Assembly: GCA_034437315.1 (NCBI GenBank)
Contig: DAOTUC010000123.1
Location: 1-14,142, forward strand
Reading direction: 5' to 3'
Length of the DNA stretch: 14,142 nt
Origin: DSAR01 sp034437315
GTDB lineage: Bacteria; Chloroflexota; Anaerolineae; B4-G1
Part shown: positions 7,273-14,142 of the stretch, piece by piece
How positions within the stretch are numbered: position 1 is the stretch's first letter
Layout of the letters: each line of letters begins with the position of its first letter
Notes under the pieces: generated by a model
Told to the model about the DNA's origin: nothing
The model's database searches: none
What the model saw: only the letters and a program-made list of their open reading frames with translations
Made by a program: the position numbers and the translations under genes

Positions 7273-9117
7273 ATGCGTATGATCCAACGAATCCGAGCTC
7301 TGCTTGTGTCATTCATCACCTGGGCGACCCAGAAATTGCGTCTCGGCCTTCGTCTCAAGATCACGTTGCCCTACGTCGGCCTGTCATTTCTGCTGGCCAT
7401 GGCCGGGGCGTTGCTCGTGACCCAGCTCGTCGTCGACTCGGTTCAGGAGCGATTTATCAACCAGTTGTTGGAGACGGGGCGCCTGGCGGCCGACCGGATG
7501 GTCGAGATTGAGCAGGAGAGCCTGGCGACCTTGCGGGCGGTCGCTTACACCCAGGGCGTTTCCCAGGCGCTGGTGGACGGCGACGCCGAGGTCGCCCGCG
7601 CCCTCATCTATCCCATCGCCGTCAACAACCGGAGCGACGCGATTGAAGTGCTCGACCGGCATGGGGCGGCGCTTCTCTCCCTGCGACATCAACGCGACGG
7701 CCTCGCCACCGACTACGAATCGACGCGGGGCGCTGACTTGTACGCTTCTTGGCCGTTCGTGCGCCGGGTGTTGGCCGGCGAGGAGGATGATGCCGGCGAC
7801 AAGTTCGCCGGGCTGATCGCCGACGCGCCCTGGGGCGCGACCTTCTACGTCGCCGGGCCGATCTTTCACGACGATGAGCTGGTGGGCGTCATTCTGGTCG
7901 GCGTGTATCTGGATCGATTGGCGAACGACCTCCGGGCGAACTCCGGCGCGCATCACGTCACGATCTACGCCGCCGCCGATCAACCGCTGTTGACCACCGT
8001 CCCGGCGGAGGCGGATGTCGACTTGGATATCACATTAGATTGGTACGCTCAGGCGCTGGAGCAAGAGAAGCGCACGCCGGTTAACGCCATTGCCATTGGG
8101 GATCAAAACTATAGCCAGGCCTTTTTGCCCTTTGAAGTGCGTCACGGATCTGCGCTGGGGGTGCTTGCGGTCGCGCTTTCCGAGGGCTATCTGGTGCGCA
8201 CCAGCCCGGTGAGCCGCGTGGGGTTGACGCTGATGATCATCCTCGCATTGACGGGCGTCATCGTCGTCGGCGCGATGGTCGCCCAACACATCTCGCGCCC
8301 CATCTTGACCATCGCTGAGGCGTCGCGCCAGGTCGCCCAGGGGGATTTGACGCCTCAGATTGAGGTCAAAACTCGGGATGAAGTGGGCGAGTTGGCGCTG
8401 GCGTTCAACGAGATGGTAGAACAATTGCGCCTGGGCGAAGTTGTGCAAGACATCTTCGGGCGGGCGGTCTCCCCGGAGGTGAGCGCTGCTTTGATCGACG
8501 CCGTGTCGAGCGGCGAGATCACGCTGGGGGGCGAGAGCTGCACGGTAACCATTCTCTTCAGCGACATCAAGAGCTTCACATCCTTTTCCGAACGGCACAC
8601 CGCCGGGCAGGTCATGTCGATGCTCAACGAGTTCTTCAGCGCCATTTACCCGGCTATCGCCAAGCACGATGGGGTGATCAATAAGTTTGGGGGCGATTCG
8701 ACTCTGGCGTTGTTTGGCGCGCCCATTCCCCAGCCCGATCACGCCCGGCGGGCGATCCTCACCGGCCTGGCGATGCGCGAGGCGGTGATTGCGTTGAACG
8801 CCCGGCGGGCGAAAAAGGGATTAACGCCCATTCACATCGGCATTGGCATCAATACCGGTGAAGTCATCGTGGGTACGGTGGGCGCGGCTGAAAGACTGGA
8901 GTACACGTCCATCGGTGACCCGGTGAACGTCGCCTCCCGCATCGAGGGCCTCACCCGCCAGTTCGATTCCCACGATCTGCTCATTAGCCAGGCGACCCTG
9001 GACGCGCTAGGTCCCGATCACGATTTCGTCATAGAGGATCTGGGCGCGTTCGCGGTCAAGGGCAAGACGTCGCAAATTCACATCTATTCGGTGATAAGGC
9101 GGGAGCTCAATGGATAG
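7273..9117 (+). CDS. Membrane sensor adenylate cyclase (CACHE-HAMP-class III)
   Basis: This 614-residue receptor cyclase makes cAMP from ATP. It has a short cytoplasmic N-terminus, TM1 at about 31-54, and an extracytoplasmic region of about 55-312 resembling a double CACHE sensor (its late strand FYVAGPIFHDDELVGVILVG is typical). TM2 is at about 316-338 and a HAMP linker at 339-387 (SRPILTIAEASRQVAQGDLT). The linker VVQDIFGRAVSPEVSAALI leads into the catalytic domain at about 421-608. Metal-binding Asp431 (ILFSDIKSF) and Asp475 (NKFGGDS) are present. Lys471 and Thr545 occupy the adenine-selecting positions, with transition-state Asn552 and Arg556 in GDPVNVASRIE. Lys plus Thr points to a class IIIb cyclase, a group that is often bicarbonate-responsive. 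It looks catalytically complete. An in-frame TGA directly precedes ATG 7273; ATG 7279 is the alternative start. The next gene overlaps it by 8 bp. The sensed ligand is unknown. Confidence 0.92.
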   Translation: MRMIQRIRALLVSFITWATQKLRLGLRLKITLPYVGLSFLLAMAGALLVTQLVVDSVQERFINQLLETGRLAADRMVEIEQESLATLRAVAYTQGVSQALVDGDAEVARALIYPIAVNNRSDAIEVLDRHGAALLSLRHQRDGLATDYESTRGADLYASWPFVRRVLAGEEDDAGDKFAGLIADAPWGATFYVAGPIFHDDELVGVILVGVYLDRLANDLRANSGAHHVTIYAAADQPLLTTVPAEADVDLDITLDWYAQALEQEKRTPVNAIAIGDQNYSQAFLPFEVRHGSALGVLAVALSEGYLVRTSPVSRVGLTLMIILALTGVIVVGAMVAQHISRPILTIAEASRQVAQGDLTPQIEVKTRDEVGELALAFNEMVEQLRLGEVVQDIFGRAVSPEVSAALIDAVSSGEITLGGESCTVTILFSDIKSFTSFSERHTAGQVMSMLNEFFSAIYPAIAKHDGVINKFGGDSTLALFGAPIPQPDHARRAILTGLAMREAVIALNARRAKKGLTPIHIGIGINTGEVIVGTVGAAERLEYTSIGDPVNVASRIEGLTRQFDSHDLLISQATLDALGPDHDFVIEDLGAFAVKGKTSQIHIYSVIRRELNG

Positions 9118-9823
9118 GCGATCGCGGAGAAGCTGGGTCTACTTGCTGGCGGTGACCGTGTTGTCCGGGTTGGCGCTCTTTATCTTGGTCCAACGGGGGT
9201 TCAGGCTATCTCTGGCCGATCATTACCCGGTCGATCTCCGCTCCAACCTGTGGGCCGACTATAGCGCCGATCCGCGCGACCTACCCATGGCGCCTCTGGA
9301 TCACCGGATTATCTCCGACCTTATCATCGCCGAGGCCGCCGCCCGCCCACATGAGGAGGAGGTTGAGGCCACTGTCACCGCCATTTGGTCGATGCCGGTG
9401 GTCGTGGTTACCCCGGCCGCCACGCCTGCCGACGCCACGCTCGGCCCCGCCCCCCCGGCGGTGACCGAGGAGCCGGCCCCGACTGATCCTCCCCCAGATC
9501 ACACGGCGACTGCGACCGCTCAACCGGCGAACACAGCCACCGCCACCCGCACACCCGACCCGACCGCTACGCCGGTGCCCTCGCCGACCCAAACCAATAC
9601 GCCCATACCGACTTCGACGCCCCTGCCCACTCCCACGCCTACATCTACTTCCACACCGTTGCCTACGCCCTCGTTCACGCTCACTGCTACACCCCCGCCC
9701 CCGCCAACAGACGAACCGCCTCCGACCTCGCCCCCCGCCCGTCCCACGCCTACGAGCGCGCCGCCCCCGCCGCCGCCGCCCACTGCGCCGCCATTTCGTC
9801 CCACCCCCACCGCCGGGCCCTAG
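9110..9823 (+). CDS. Membrane-anchored protein with long Thr/Pro-rich tail
   Basis: A 237-residue protein starting inside the end of the cyclase gene (8-bp overlap; GGGAG just upstream serves as ribosome binding site), so the two are probably translated together. Residues 1-9 are basic (MDRRSRRSW). Residues 10-28 form one hydrophobic helix with no signal-peptidase or lipobox site, implying an uncleaved anchor with the rest outside. Residues 30-95 are an acidic, ordinary-looking segment (DHYPVDLRSNLWADYSADPR). From about 96 to the end the sequence is almost only Pro, Thr, Ala and Ser, in TPTP/TSTPLP units and polyproline runs. Such tails in surface proteins usually act as extended, possibly glycosylated, stalks or wall spanners. 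I do not recognise a catalytic domain. Gene overlap suggests a link to the cyclase sensor. It ends 8 bp from the convergent gene. Confidence 0.75.
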   Translation: MDRRSRRSWVYLLAVTVLSGLALFILVQRGFRLSLADHYPVDLRSNLWADYSADPRDLPMAPLDHRIISDLIIAEAAARPHEEEVEATVTAIWSMPVVVVTPAATPADATLGPAPPAVTEEPAPTDPPPDHTATATAQPANTATATRTPDPTATPVPSPTQTNTPIPTSTPLPTPTPTSTSTPLPTPSFTLTATPPPPPTDEPPPTSPPARPTPTSAPPPPPPPTAPPFRPTPTAGP

Positions 9824-9831
9824 TCGTCCGC

Positions 9832-11502
9832 TCATCCTCCTGTGACAGCGATTGCGTCGACGTAGGTGTAGGTGTTGTACCAGCCATCGATGCGGTGGTA
9901 GTTACGGAACGAAACGACGACGTCCTGTCCGGCGTAGGGGCTTAAGTCTATGGTGCCAATGGCCCAACCAGACGTTGACGGTTCCGCCGCGCCTCGGGGA
10001 TTCTCCGGGCCGGGGACGCGCCGCCATTTGTCGCAATCCAAATCATTGATCTGATTGCCGTCGGCGAACGCCAGTTCGTCGTTAACGTAGACCTCAAAGC
10101 GGTCGTATGTGAGGCCGAGAGAGACGTCCTGGGTCCACATCACATACTTGAAGGTAAGTTGGTGAACGTCTGCCGGCAAGTTGAACGTCTGTTCGACGGC
10201 CGCCAGCCCCTCTGGCGCGCCGTCGGGCGCGCATTCGTAGGCGGGATTGCCTAACAGCAGGACGTAATCGCCGTCGGCCGGCGGCGTGATCCCATCCGGT
10301 CTCTCCGAGACGTGCGGCGCGACGCCGACCGGCAGAGGGTTTTCCGTCGTGCGCCAGGCGTTCAGGTCAGGGCCGGCCTCGAAATTTCCGTCTAGCAGGA
10401 GATAGGTTCGATCGGAGATCGGCGCGGAGACGCTCCCCAGGCTGCTCCTGAATTGGGCGTAGACGGCGCGGGCGCCATTGCCCCCGTCGCTTAACCGCCA
10501 CGACCTGGTAGGCGCGAAAGGCTCCCAATCCGCCTCGCTCCATTCCGCATTCTCATTGCGCAAGCGCATCTCCGTGACCACGCCCCTTTCGACGGCGGCG
10601 CTCAGGTCGAGTGTGACGGATAAATCGTAAACTGTAGCGTCGCCTCCCGCGATGTGGACGTCGCCCACCGGCGCCGGCGGGGGATAATAGCGCAGAACGA
10701 GGGGCAGATAGATATAAGAAAACCCAATGTAAGCGCTGCGCTCATCGCTGACAGCCTCGTTGCCCACGTAATCGTAGGCGATGACGCGGAAGGCGTACTC
10801 GGCGTCGGTGACCGGCGCGGTGAACGTGACGGCCGATTGCGTGGTGTTCGTCAGTATGGTTTGCCAGGTGGTGTTCGTCGCGCGTCGGGACTGGACGGTG
10901 TAAAAGGCGATCCCGGCATGGGCGTCGGCAGCCGACCAGGTGAGGGGGATGGCGGGCTCGACGCTGCGGGCGGGCGCGGTGATGACGACGTCGTGGGGCG
11001 CGGTGATGTCCTGGGCAAAGGTGAGGACGACGCGATCGGCGGGCAAGCGCAGCGACCCGGTGACGTACAGGGACGAGGTCAGGACGACGCTCGTCGATCC
11101 GTGTGCTGTGTCCACCGGGTATAGGAGCCAGAGCCAATTGGTGCCGCCGGGCTGGAATGGCATCGGCTCCGTCTGGCTGAAAGCGGCCCCGCCCCACACG
11201 TAGCACGTGTCGGAGATGACAGTCAATATGCCAATCATGCCGGATTCGTGATTGGCGAAGTAGACCGTCCGGCTGATCGGTCCCCCGGGGAGCGTGTCGG
11301 AAACGTGGAAGGTCTCGGTGGGGCGGGCGCTCACGTAGATGGCTTTGAACGTGCAGGGATCGGCCTGGATCAATAGTCCGCTCTGAGCGTTGGCAGACCT
11401 CGCCGCCGGTGGAACGCCGAAATGTAGCATAAACAGGAGCAACAGCCCCCACGCTAGCGTTAAGAATGCAACACCAATGAGGCTGCAAGTCCGGTCTTTC
11501 AT
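9832..11502 (-). CDS. Secreted beta-sandwich surface protein
   Basis: This encodes 556 residues. A signal peptide (basic MKDRTC, hydrophobic 8-28) has a likely cleavage after ANA39 (ANA/QS). Residues 40-165 are a beta-rich region with four cysteines or fewer. Residues about 168-258 look like a fibronectin type III module (PLTWSAADAHAGIAFYTVQ ... FRVIAYDYVGNEAVSD). The motif YIYLPLVLR (263-271) follows; I recall it as a frequent element of Chloroflexota surface proteins. Residues 281-368 resemble an Ig-like repeat (MRLRNENAEWSEADWEPFA ... VYAQFRSSLGSVSAPISD). Residues 370-556 look like a jelly-roll module (FEAG ... VEQTFNLPADVHQLTFKYV ... IDLSPYAGQDVVVSFRN). No catalytic site is evident, so adhesion or glycan binding is the best guess. 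The second of two tandem ATGs is preferred because AGGGGAG lies 5 bp before it. It is last in the export operon, behind the MITE. Confidence 0.8.
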   Translation of the reverse strand: MKDRTCSLIGVAFLTLAWGLLLLFMLHFGVPPAARSANAQSGLLIQADPCTFKAIYVSARPTETFHVSDTLPGGPISRTVYFANHESGMIGILTVISDTCYVWGGAAFSQTEPMPFQPGGTNWLWLLYPVDTAHGSTSVVLTSSLYVTGSLRLPADRVVLTFAQDITAPHDVVITAPARSVEPAIPLTWSAADAHAGIAFYTVQSRRATNTTWQTILTNTTQSAVTFTAPVTDAEYAFRVIAYDYVGNEAVSDERSAYIGFSYIYLPLVLRYYPPPAPVGDVHIAGGDATVYDLSVTLDLSAAVERGVVTEMRLRNENAEWSEADWEPFAPTRSWRLSDGGNGARAVYAQFRSSLGSVSAPISDRTYLLLDGNFEAGPDLNAWRTTENPLPVGVAPHVSERPDGITPPADGDYVLLLGNPAYECAPDGAPEGLAAVEQTFNLPADVHQLTFKYVMWTQDVSLGLTYDRFEVYVNDELAFADGNQINDLDCDKWRRVPGPENPRGAAEPSTSGWAIGTIDLSPYAGQDVVVSFRNYHRIDGWYNTYTYVDAIAVTGG

Positions 11503-11510
11503 CATTTCTC

Positions 11511-11520
11511 CCCTTAAACT
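11511..11520. repeat. Target-site duplication, left copy
   Basis: CCCTTAAACT abuts the left end of the inverted-repeat element and is identical to 11654-11663. On the minus strand this copy supplies part of the AGGGG ribosome binding site of the surface-protein gene. Confidence 0.8.
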
Positions 11521-11653
11521 CAATACCCGTGAATGCGTGTCGACTCAATCACCTTATGGGTAGGAGCGCAACCCCCGTTGGCCATTTCTGTGCTAAAACC
11601 GCCCGACAGGGGTTGGGCTCCTACTCAGGAATATATTTCATTCACGGGTATTG
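11521..11653. mobile_element. MITE, 133 bp, with 15-bp terminal inverted repeats
   Basis: CAATACCCGTGAATG at 11521-11535 is exactly inverted at 11639-11653, and both ends are flanked by the 10-bp direct repeat CCCTTAAACT. Inside lies a second inverted repeat: GTAGGAGCGCAACCCC (11560-11575) against GGGGTTGGGCTCCTAC (11609-11624), with one mismatch. There is no open frame, so this is a non-autonomous element moved by a transposase elsewhere. A 10-bp duplication fits the range of IS families with 8-12 bp targets, such as IS1 or IS4 (inference). The element sits between the permease stop and the ribosome binding site of the surface-protein gene. Because the duplication carries GTTTAAGGG on the minus strand, both signals survived. 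In the polycistronic mRNA it would fold into a strong nested hairpin. Confidence 0.85.
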
Positions 11654-11663
11654 CCCTTAAACT
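11654..11663. repeat. Target-site duplication, right copy
   Basis: CCCTTAAACT directly follows the right end of the MITE. On the minus strand it contains the TAA stop (11659-11657) of the ABC permease gene. Confidence 0.8.
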
Positions 11664-12475
11664 CTCTCGCCGAAGCGCCCGCTGAAGTGAATAAATATGA
11701 CATATCCCACGACGAGGACCAGCGCCGCCGTGCCGGCGGTTCGCAGGAAAAAGTCGACGCCGCTGGGCACGCCATAATAAAGCAATTCGCGATAGGAGGC
11801 GATAATGGACGCCATCGGATTGAGACGTCGCAACCACAAATGCGCGTTGAAGGTGACGCCTAGGAAGCTGGCCTCATGCGGCACGATGTGGATGGGGTAA
11901 AAAACCGGAGTCAGGAAAAACCAGGCCTGCATCGCCACGCCCAGGAGGTGTTGCGTGTCCCGATAGAACACGTTCAAGGTCGCGAATATGAATCCCAGCC
12001 CCAGGATGAAAGCCATCTGGACCAGCATAATGGCGGGCAGCAACAACGCGGTCCACGATAACGAGGCCCCCGAGATGAGCGCCAACGAGAAGAATATCGG
12101 CAAGGCGATGAGGAAGTTGACCAATTCAGATAGCACGATGGAAATCGGCAATATCTCACGCGGGAGATAGACCTTTTTGATCAAGTGGGCGTTGCTCACG
12201 ATGCTGCCCGTCGCCTGCATCACCGCCGTGCTGAAGAACTGCCAGGGCAGCAAACCGCACAGGAGGAAGACGGGATAATGCGCGATGTCCCGGTTGCCCC
12301 AGAAAACGGTGAAGAAAACGGTGTAGACGATCATCATCAACAAGGGGCTGATCCACGACCACGCGACGCCCAGGATGGAGTTCTTGTAACGTACTTTCAA
12401 ATCGCGCACTACCAGGTTGCGGATCAATTCCCGGTATTGCCAGATTTCACCGATCTGTCGGATAGTTTTTCTCAT
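11657..12475 (-). CDS. ABC-2 type polysaccharide/teichoic acid export permease
   Basis: A 272-residue integral membrane subunit of an ABC exporter for cell-surface polysaccharide, of the Wzm/TagG/KpsM type. The amphipathic N-terminus (IRQIGEIWQYRELIRNLVVR) and the family hallmark RDLKVRYKNSILGVAWSWIS (24-43) precede about six membrane helices. The gate-helix region LLPWQFFSTAVMQATGSIV and the coupling segment HLIKKVYLPREILPIS are both recognisable. The C-terminal part with NPMASIIASYRELLYYG is normal, as is the length. The start overlaps the stop of the glycosyltransferase gene by 4 nt (ATGA), a sign of translational coupling. The ATP-binding partner (Wzt/TagH) normally next to it is absent from the window and must lie elsewhere, since the following gene encodes a surface protein. 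Its stop codon lies in the target duplication of the MITE. Confidence 0.92.
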   Translation of the reverse strand: MRKTIRQIGEIWQYRELIRNLVVRDLKVRYKNSILGVAWSWISPLLMMIVYTVFFTVFWGNRDIAHYPVFLLCGLLPWQFFSTAVMQATGSIVSNAHLIKKVYLPREILPISIVLSELVNFLIALPIFFSLALISGASLSWTALLLPAIMLVQMAFILGLGFIFATLNVFYRDTQHLLGVAMQAWFFLTPVFYPIHIVPHEASFLGVTFNAHLWLRRLNPMASIIASYRELLYYGVPSGVDFFLRTAGTAALVLVVGYVIFIHFSGRFGERV

Positions 12476-13692
12476 ATCCTCTTCTTCTCCATAACGCTCC
12501 TATTTAAAACCCTCTGGTAGATGTTCACCAATTGTCGCCCCGACCGTTCCCAGGAAAAGTGACGGGTCGCCCGCGCCCGCAACTTCTTTCCCAGCTCTGC
12601 CCGCCATTCAGGGGCGTGTAACAGGCGGAGAATCGCATCGGACAACCCGACAGCGCCATCCCGTCGCTGGGCGTAGACCCCCAACGATCCCAGATATTCC
12701 CGGTTGACGGGCGTGTCGAAGGTCACGGTCGGCAATCCCATCGCCATGTAGTTCAGAATCTTGCCCGCGCCCTCGGTAGCCGAGATTTTGGGCGCGATGG
12801 CGATATCGCCCAGGGCCAGATGTTCGGGCGCCTCTTCGTAAGGCGCCTTGCCGGTGAAGGTGACGCGATCGGTCACGCCCAGGTCGCGGGCCATTTGTGC
12901 GTAATGGGTGACGCAGGGGAACCCCATCACCAGGAAGTGAACGTCGGCCCCGCACTGTTTGAGCAATCGGGCGGCCTGCACGAGCAGCGGCGTGCCCTGG
13001 TAATCGGCCAGCAACCCCAGGTAGGCGATGACAAAACGGCCTCGTGGAATGCCCAATCCCTTGCGCCGGGCCGCGATTTCCTCCGCAGTCAGCACGTCAG
13101 GCCGGAAAAAATCCAGGTTGACGCAATCCGGCAGGGGATAGACCCGCCAGTCGCTGCAATTGAACTCCCGTTCCAGCATATAGGCCGCCCGCTGGGTGCT
13201 GGTGACGATGATGTCGGGCATTTGCGAGATGCGTAGTTCCAACAGACGAATCCAACGGTACCACCGTCCGTCGGGGTCGAGAAAACGATGGTCGACCATT
13301 TCCCCCGTCAGGCTGCCCTGGAAATCGGCGACCAGCGGGATGCGCTGTAACCGGCTCAGGAAGTAACCGATGAGCGCGCCCTCGTGCAGGTGACCGTGAA
13401 TCAGATCGAAGCGCTGGCGCAAGATCGTTTTTAGACCTTCCCAGCCCAGGAACACGTCGAAGGCGATCTTGTGGAGCGAGGATCCCACCTCGTAATCGGC
13501 CCGCCAGGGGGTGGGCCGGGTGCGGATGATGTCCAGGTCGGGCAAATCGCGCCCCAGGTAGTAGGTGAGCAGCGTCACCTGGTGCCCCATCTTCTGCAAC
13601 ACACGCGCTTCTTCCAGGATGCGCACGTGGCAACCGTAATCCAGGAAGAAGGATGTGGGCGCGATCATCAGGATGCGATACGATTGAGTCAA
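12472..13692 (-). CDS. GT4 family glycosyltransferase
   Basis: A 406-residue GT-B fold enzyme, probably adding a sugar from a nucleotide-sugar donor to a surface glycan on the cytoplasmic side of the membrane. The N-terminal acceptor domain has RILMIAPTSFFLDYGCHVRI (6-25), replacing the usual Gly-rich loop, and DLIHGHLHEGALIG (96-109). The C-terminal donor domain starts near IAYLGLLADYQGTPLLVQA. It contains the GT4 EX7E-like region PKISATEGAGKILNYMAMGLP (301-321), which binds the nucleotide sugar. The frame is open upstream into the preceding gene, but no ATG or GTG lies in a sensible position. TTG at 13692 keeps the first beta strand and leaves a 46-bp gap, so it is preferred, although its ribosome binding site is weak. 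Pairing with a polysaccharide export permease supports a role in O-antigen or capsule-like glycan assembly. Donor and acceptor are unknown. Confidence 0.9.
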   Translation of the reverse strand: MTQSYRILMIAPTSFFLDYGCHVRILEEARVLQKMGHQVTLLTYYLGRDLPDLDIIRTRPTPWRADYEVGSSLHKIAFDVFLGWEGLKTILRQRFDLIHGHLHEGALIGYFLSRLQRIPLVADFQGSLTGEMVDHRFLDPDGRWYRWIRLLELRISQMPDIIVTSTQRAAYMLEREFNCSDWRVYPLPDCVNLDFFRPDVLTAEEIAARRKGLGIPRGRFVIAYLGLLADYQGTPLLVQAARLLKQCGADVHFLVMGFPCVTHYAQMARDLGVTDRVTFTGKAPYEEAPEHLALGDIAIAPKISATEGAGKILNYMAMGLPTVTFDTPVNREYLGSLGVYAQRRDGAVGLSDAILRLLHAPEWRAELGKKLRARATRHFSWERSGRQLVNIYQRVLNRSVMEKKRI

Positions 13693-13738
13693 TGGTCTTC
13701 GTCTGCTGGGGTCTTGTGGGCGACGGCGCGCCGGGATT

Positions 13739-14142
13739 CTACCGATCTTTTTTCTCTGCCCGCGAGGCGCGGTCGCCGAAGAATATCTGCTTGATCTGTT
13801 GGCCCAGTGGGGGGACGCTCTCGGCGCCGGCGGCATGGTCCCTGATCCACATACCCTGTGCGCGTTCGCGGAACCAGCGGGAGCGGCCGCGCATACTGTG
13901 GGCCAGGCATTGTTCCAGCGCTTCTTCGTCGTTGCGATCTAACAGGTCGCGCAGTTGCATCAATTCTTCGATCAGCGCGTTGATTCGCCGCACGATATTC
14001 TCTCGGTTGAGCAGCATATCGACTTGTCGCCGATCGACGTCTACAGCCGCCTCGGTCGCCGAGGCGAAACGGTGGTCGGCGAATTTGCGCATTTCCTGCC
14101 AGCCGGGGGCGTCGACGGTCGAGCGCAGCAACGCGACGGCCA
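13739..14142 (-). CDS. tyrA: Prephenate/arogenate dehydrogenase, C-terminal part (cut by window edge)
   Basis: The last 134 or so codons of a gene that starts beyond 14142. The visible part is all-helical and reads ALLRSTVDAPGWQEMRKFAD ... ASATEAAVDVD, then DMLLNRENIVRRINALIEEL and LRDLLDRNDEEALEQCL. This pattern (Trp-rich helix, ML-NRENI-R, long amphipathic helix, acidic DEEALE helix) matches the C-terminal dimerisation domain of TyrA-type NAD(P)-dependent dehydrogenases of tyrosine synthesis. The NAD-binding Rossmann domain and the catalytic His are outside the window, so the call rests on the C-terminal pattern only. The tail GQQIKQIFFGDRASRAEKKDR is basic and probably disordered. It lies upstream of, and 46 bp from, the glycosyltransferase start and may share its transcript. 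Confidence 0.65.
   Translation of the reverse strand, partial: AVALLRSTVDAPGWQEMRKFADHRFASATEAAVDVDRRQVDMLLNRENIVRRINALIEELMQLRDLLDRNDEEALEQCLAHSMRGRSRWFRERAQGMWIRDHAAGAESVPPLGQQIKQIFFGDRASRAEKKDR

Noticed and set aside
9281..9835. Gly/Arg- and Gly/Val-rich minus-strand frames opposite the Pro/Thr-rich tail
   Set aside because: They are mirror images of the Pro/Thr codons (CCN/ACN) in a low-complexity region. The plus-strand frame has a start overlap, ribosome binding site and membrane anchor.
13692..13836. N-terminal extension of the glycosyltransferase into the preceding gene
   Set aside because: The extension is Arg/Pro/Ser-rich and overlaps the prephenate dehydrogenase frame by about 100 bp. 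The GT fold begins normally at RILMIAP, just after TTG 13692.

Overview
The window looks like chromosomal DNA from a GC-rich bacterium, most likely a member of the Chloroflexota (Anaerolineae, Ardenticatenia or a related lineage). This is an inference from style, not from a marker gene. The clues are a surface protein with an internal YLPLVLR motif, an anchored protein with a long Thr/Pro-rich tail, a CACHE-HAMP-cyclase sensor, short intergenic repeats of the AAGTGGCAAGTTTGC kind, and a MITE-like palindrome. No rRNA, tRNA, CRISPR array or complete insertion sequence was found.

Layout. (1) 1-97 is a palindromic repeat element lying flush with the window edge. (2) 180-3330, minus strand, is a tight operon xpt - guaA - multi-pass membrane protein, with gaps of 10 and 12 bp. 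It joins xanthine salvage to GMP synthesis and has a good sigma-70-like promoter at 3408-3436. (3) 3471-5311, plus strand, is an AT-richer accessory insert. It has its own near-consensus promoter, a solitary DNA amino-methyltransferase and a small frameshifted gene of unknown function that ends just before the ribosome binding site of the next gene. (4) 5329-6852 encodes a YifB/ComM-type AAA+ ATPase. (5) 6853-7272 is a 420-bp gap. It contains the decayed N-terminus of an MBL-fold hydrolase gene, then a promoter and a repeat-rich leader. (6) 7273-9823 is a two-gene unit, a membrane adenylate cyclase overlapping by 8 bp a gene for an anchored Pro/Thr-rich protein. (7) 9832-14142, minus strand and convergent, reads the 3' part of a prephenate dehydrogenase gene, a GT4 glycosyltransferase, an ABC-2 polysaccharide-export permease (4-bp overlap) and a secreted beta-sandwich protein.

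The clearest structural finding is at 11511-11663. A 133-bp element with perfect 15-bp terminal inverted repeats and a 10-bp target duplication sits exactly between the permease stop codon and the ribosome binding site of the surface-protein gene. The duplication preserved both. Removing the element and one copy of the duplication restores an almost gapless gene junction.

Functionally the window combines purine salvage, DNA processing and modification, a cAMP signalling input, and a cell-surface glycan/protein export unit. I see no complete new defence or mobile system. The most unusual items are the MITE insertion, the frameshifted small gene beside the methyltransferase, and the dead MBL gene upstream of the cyclase.
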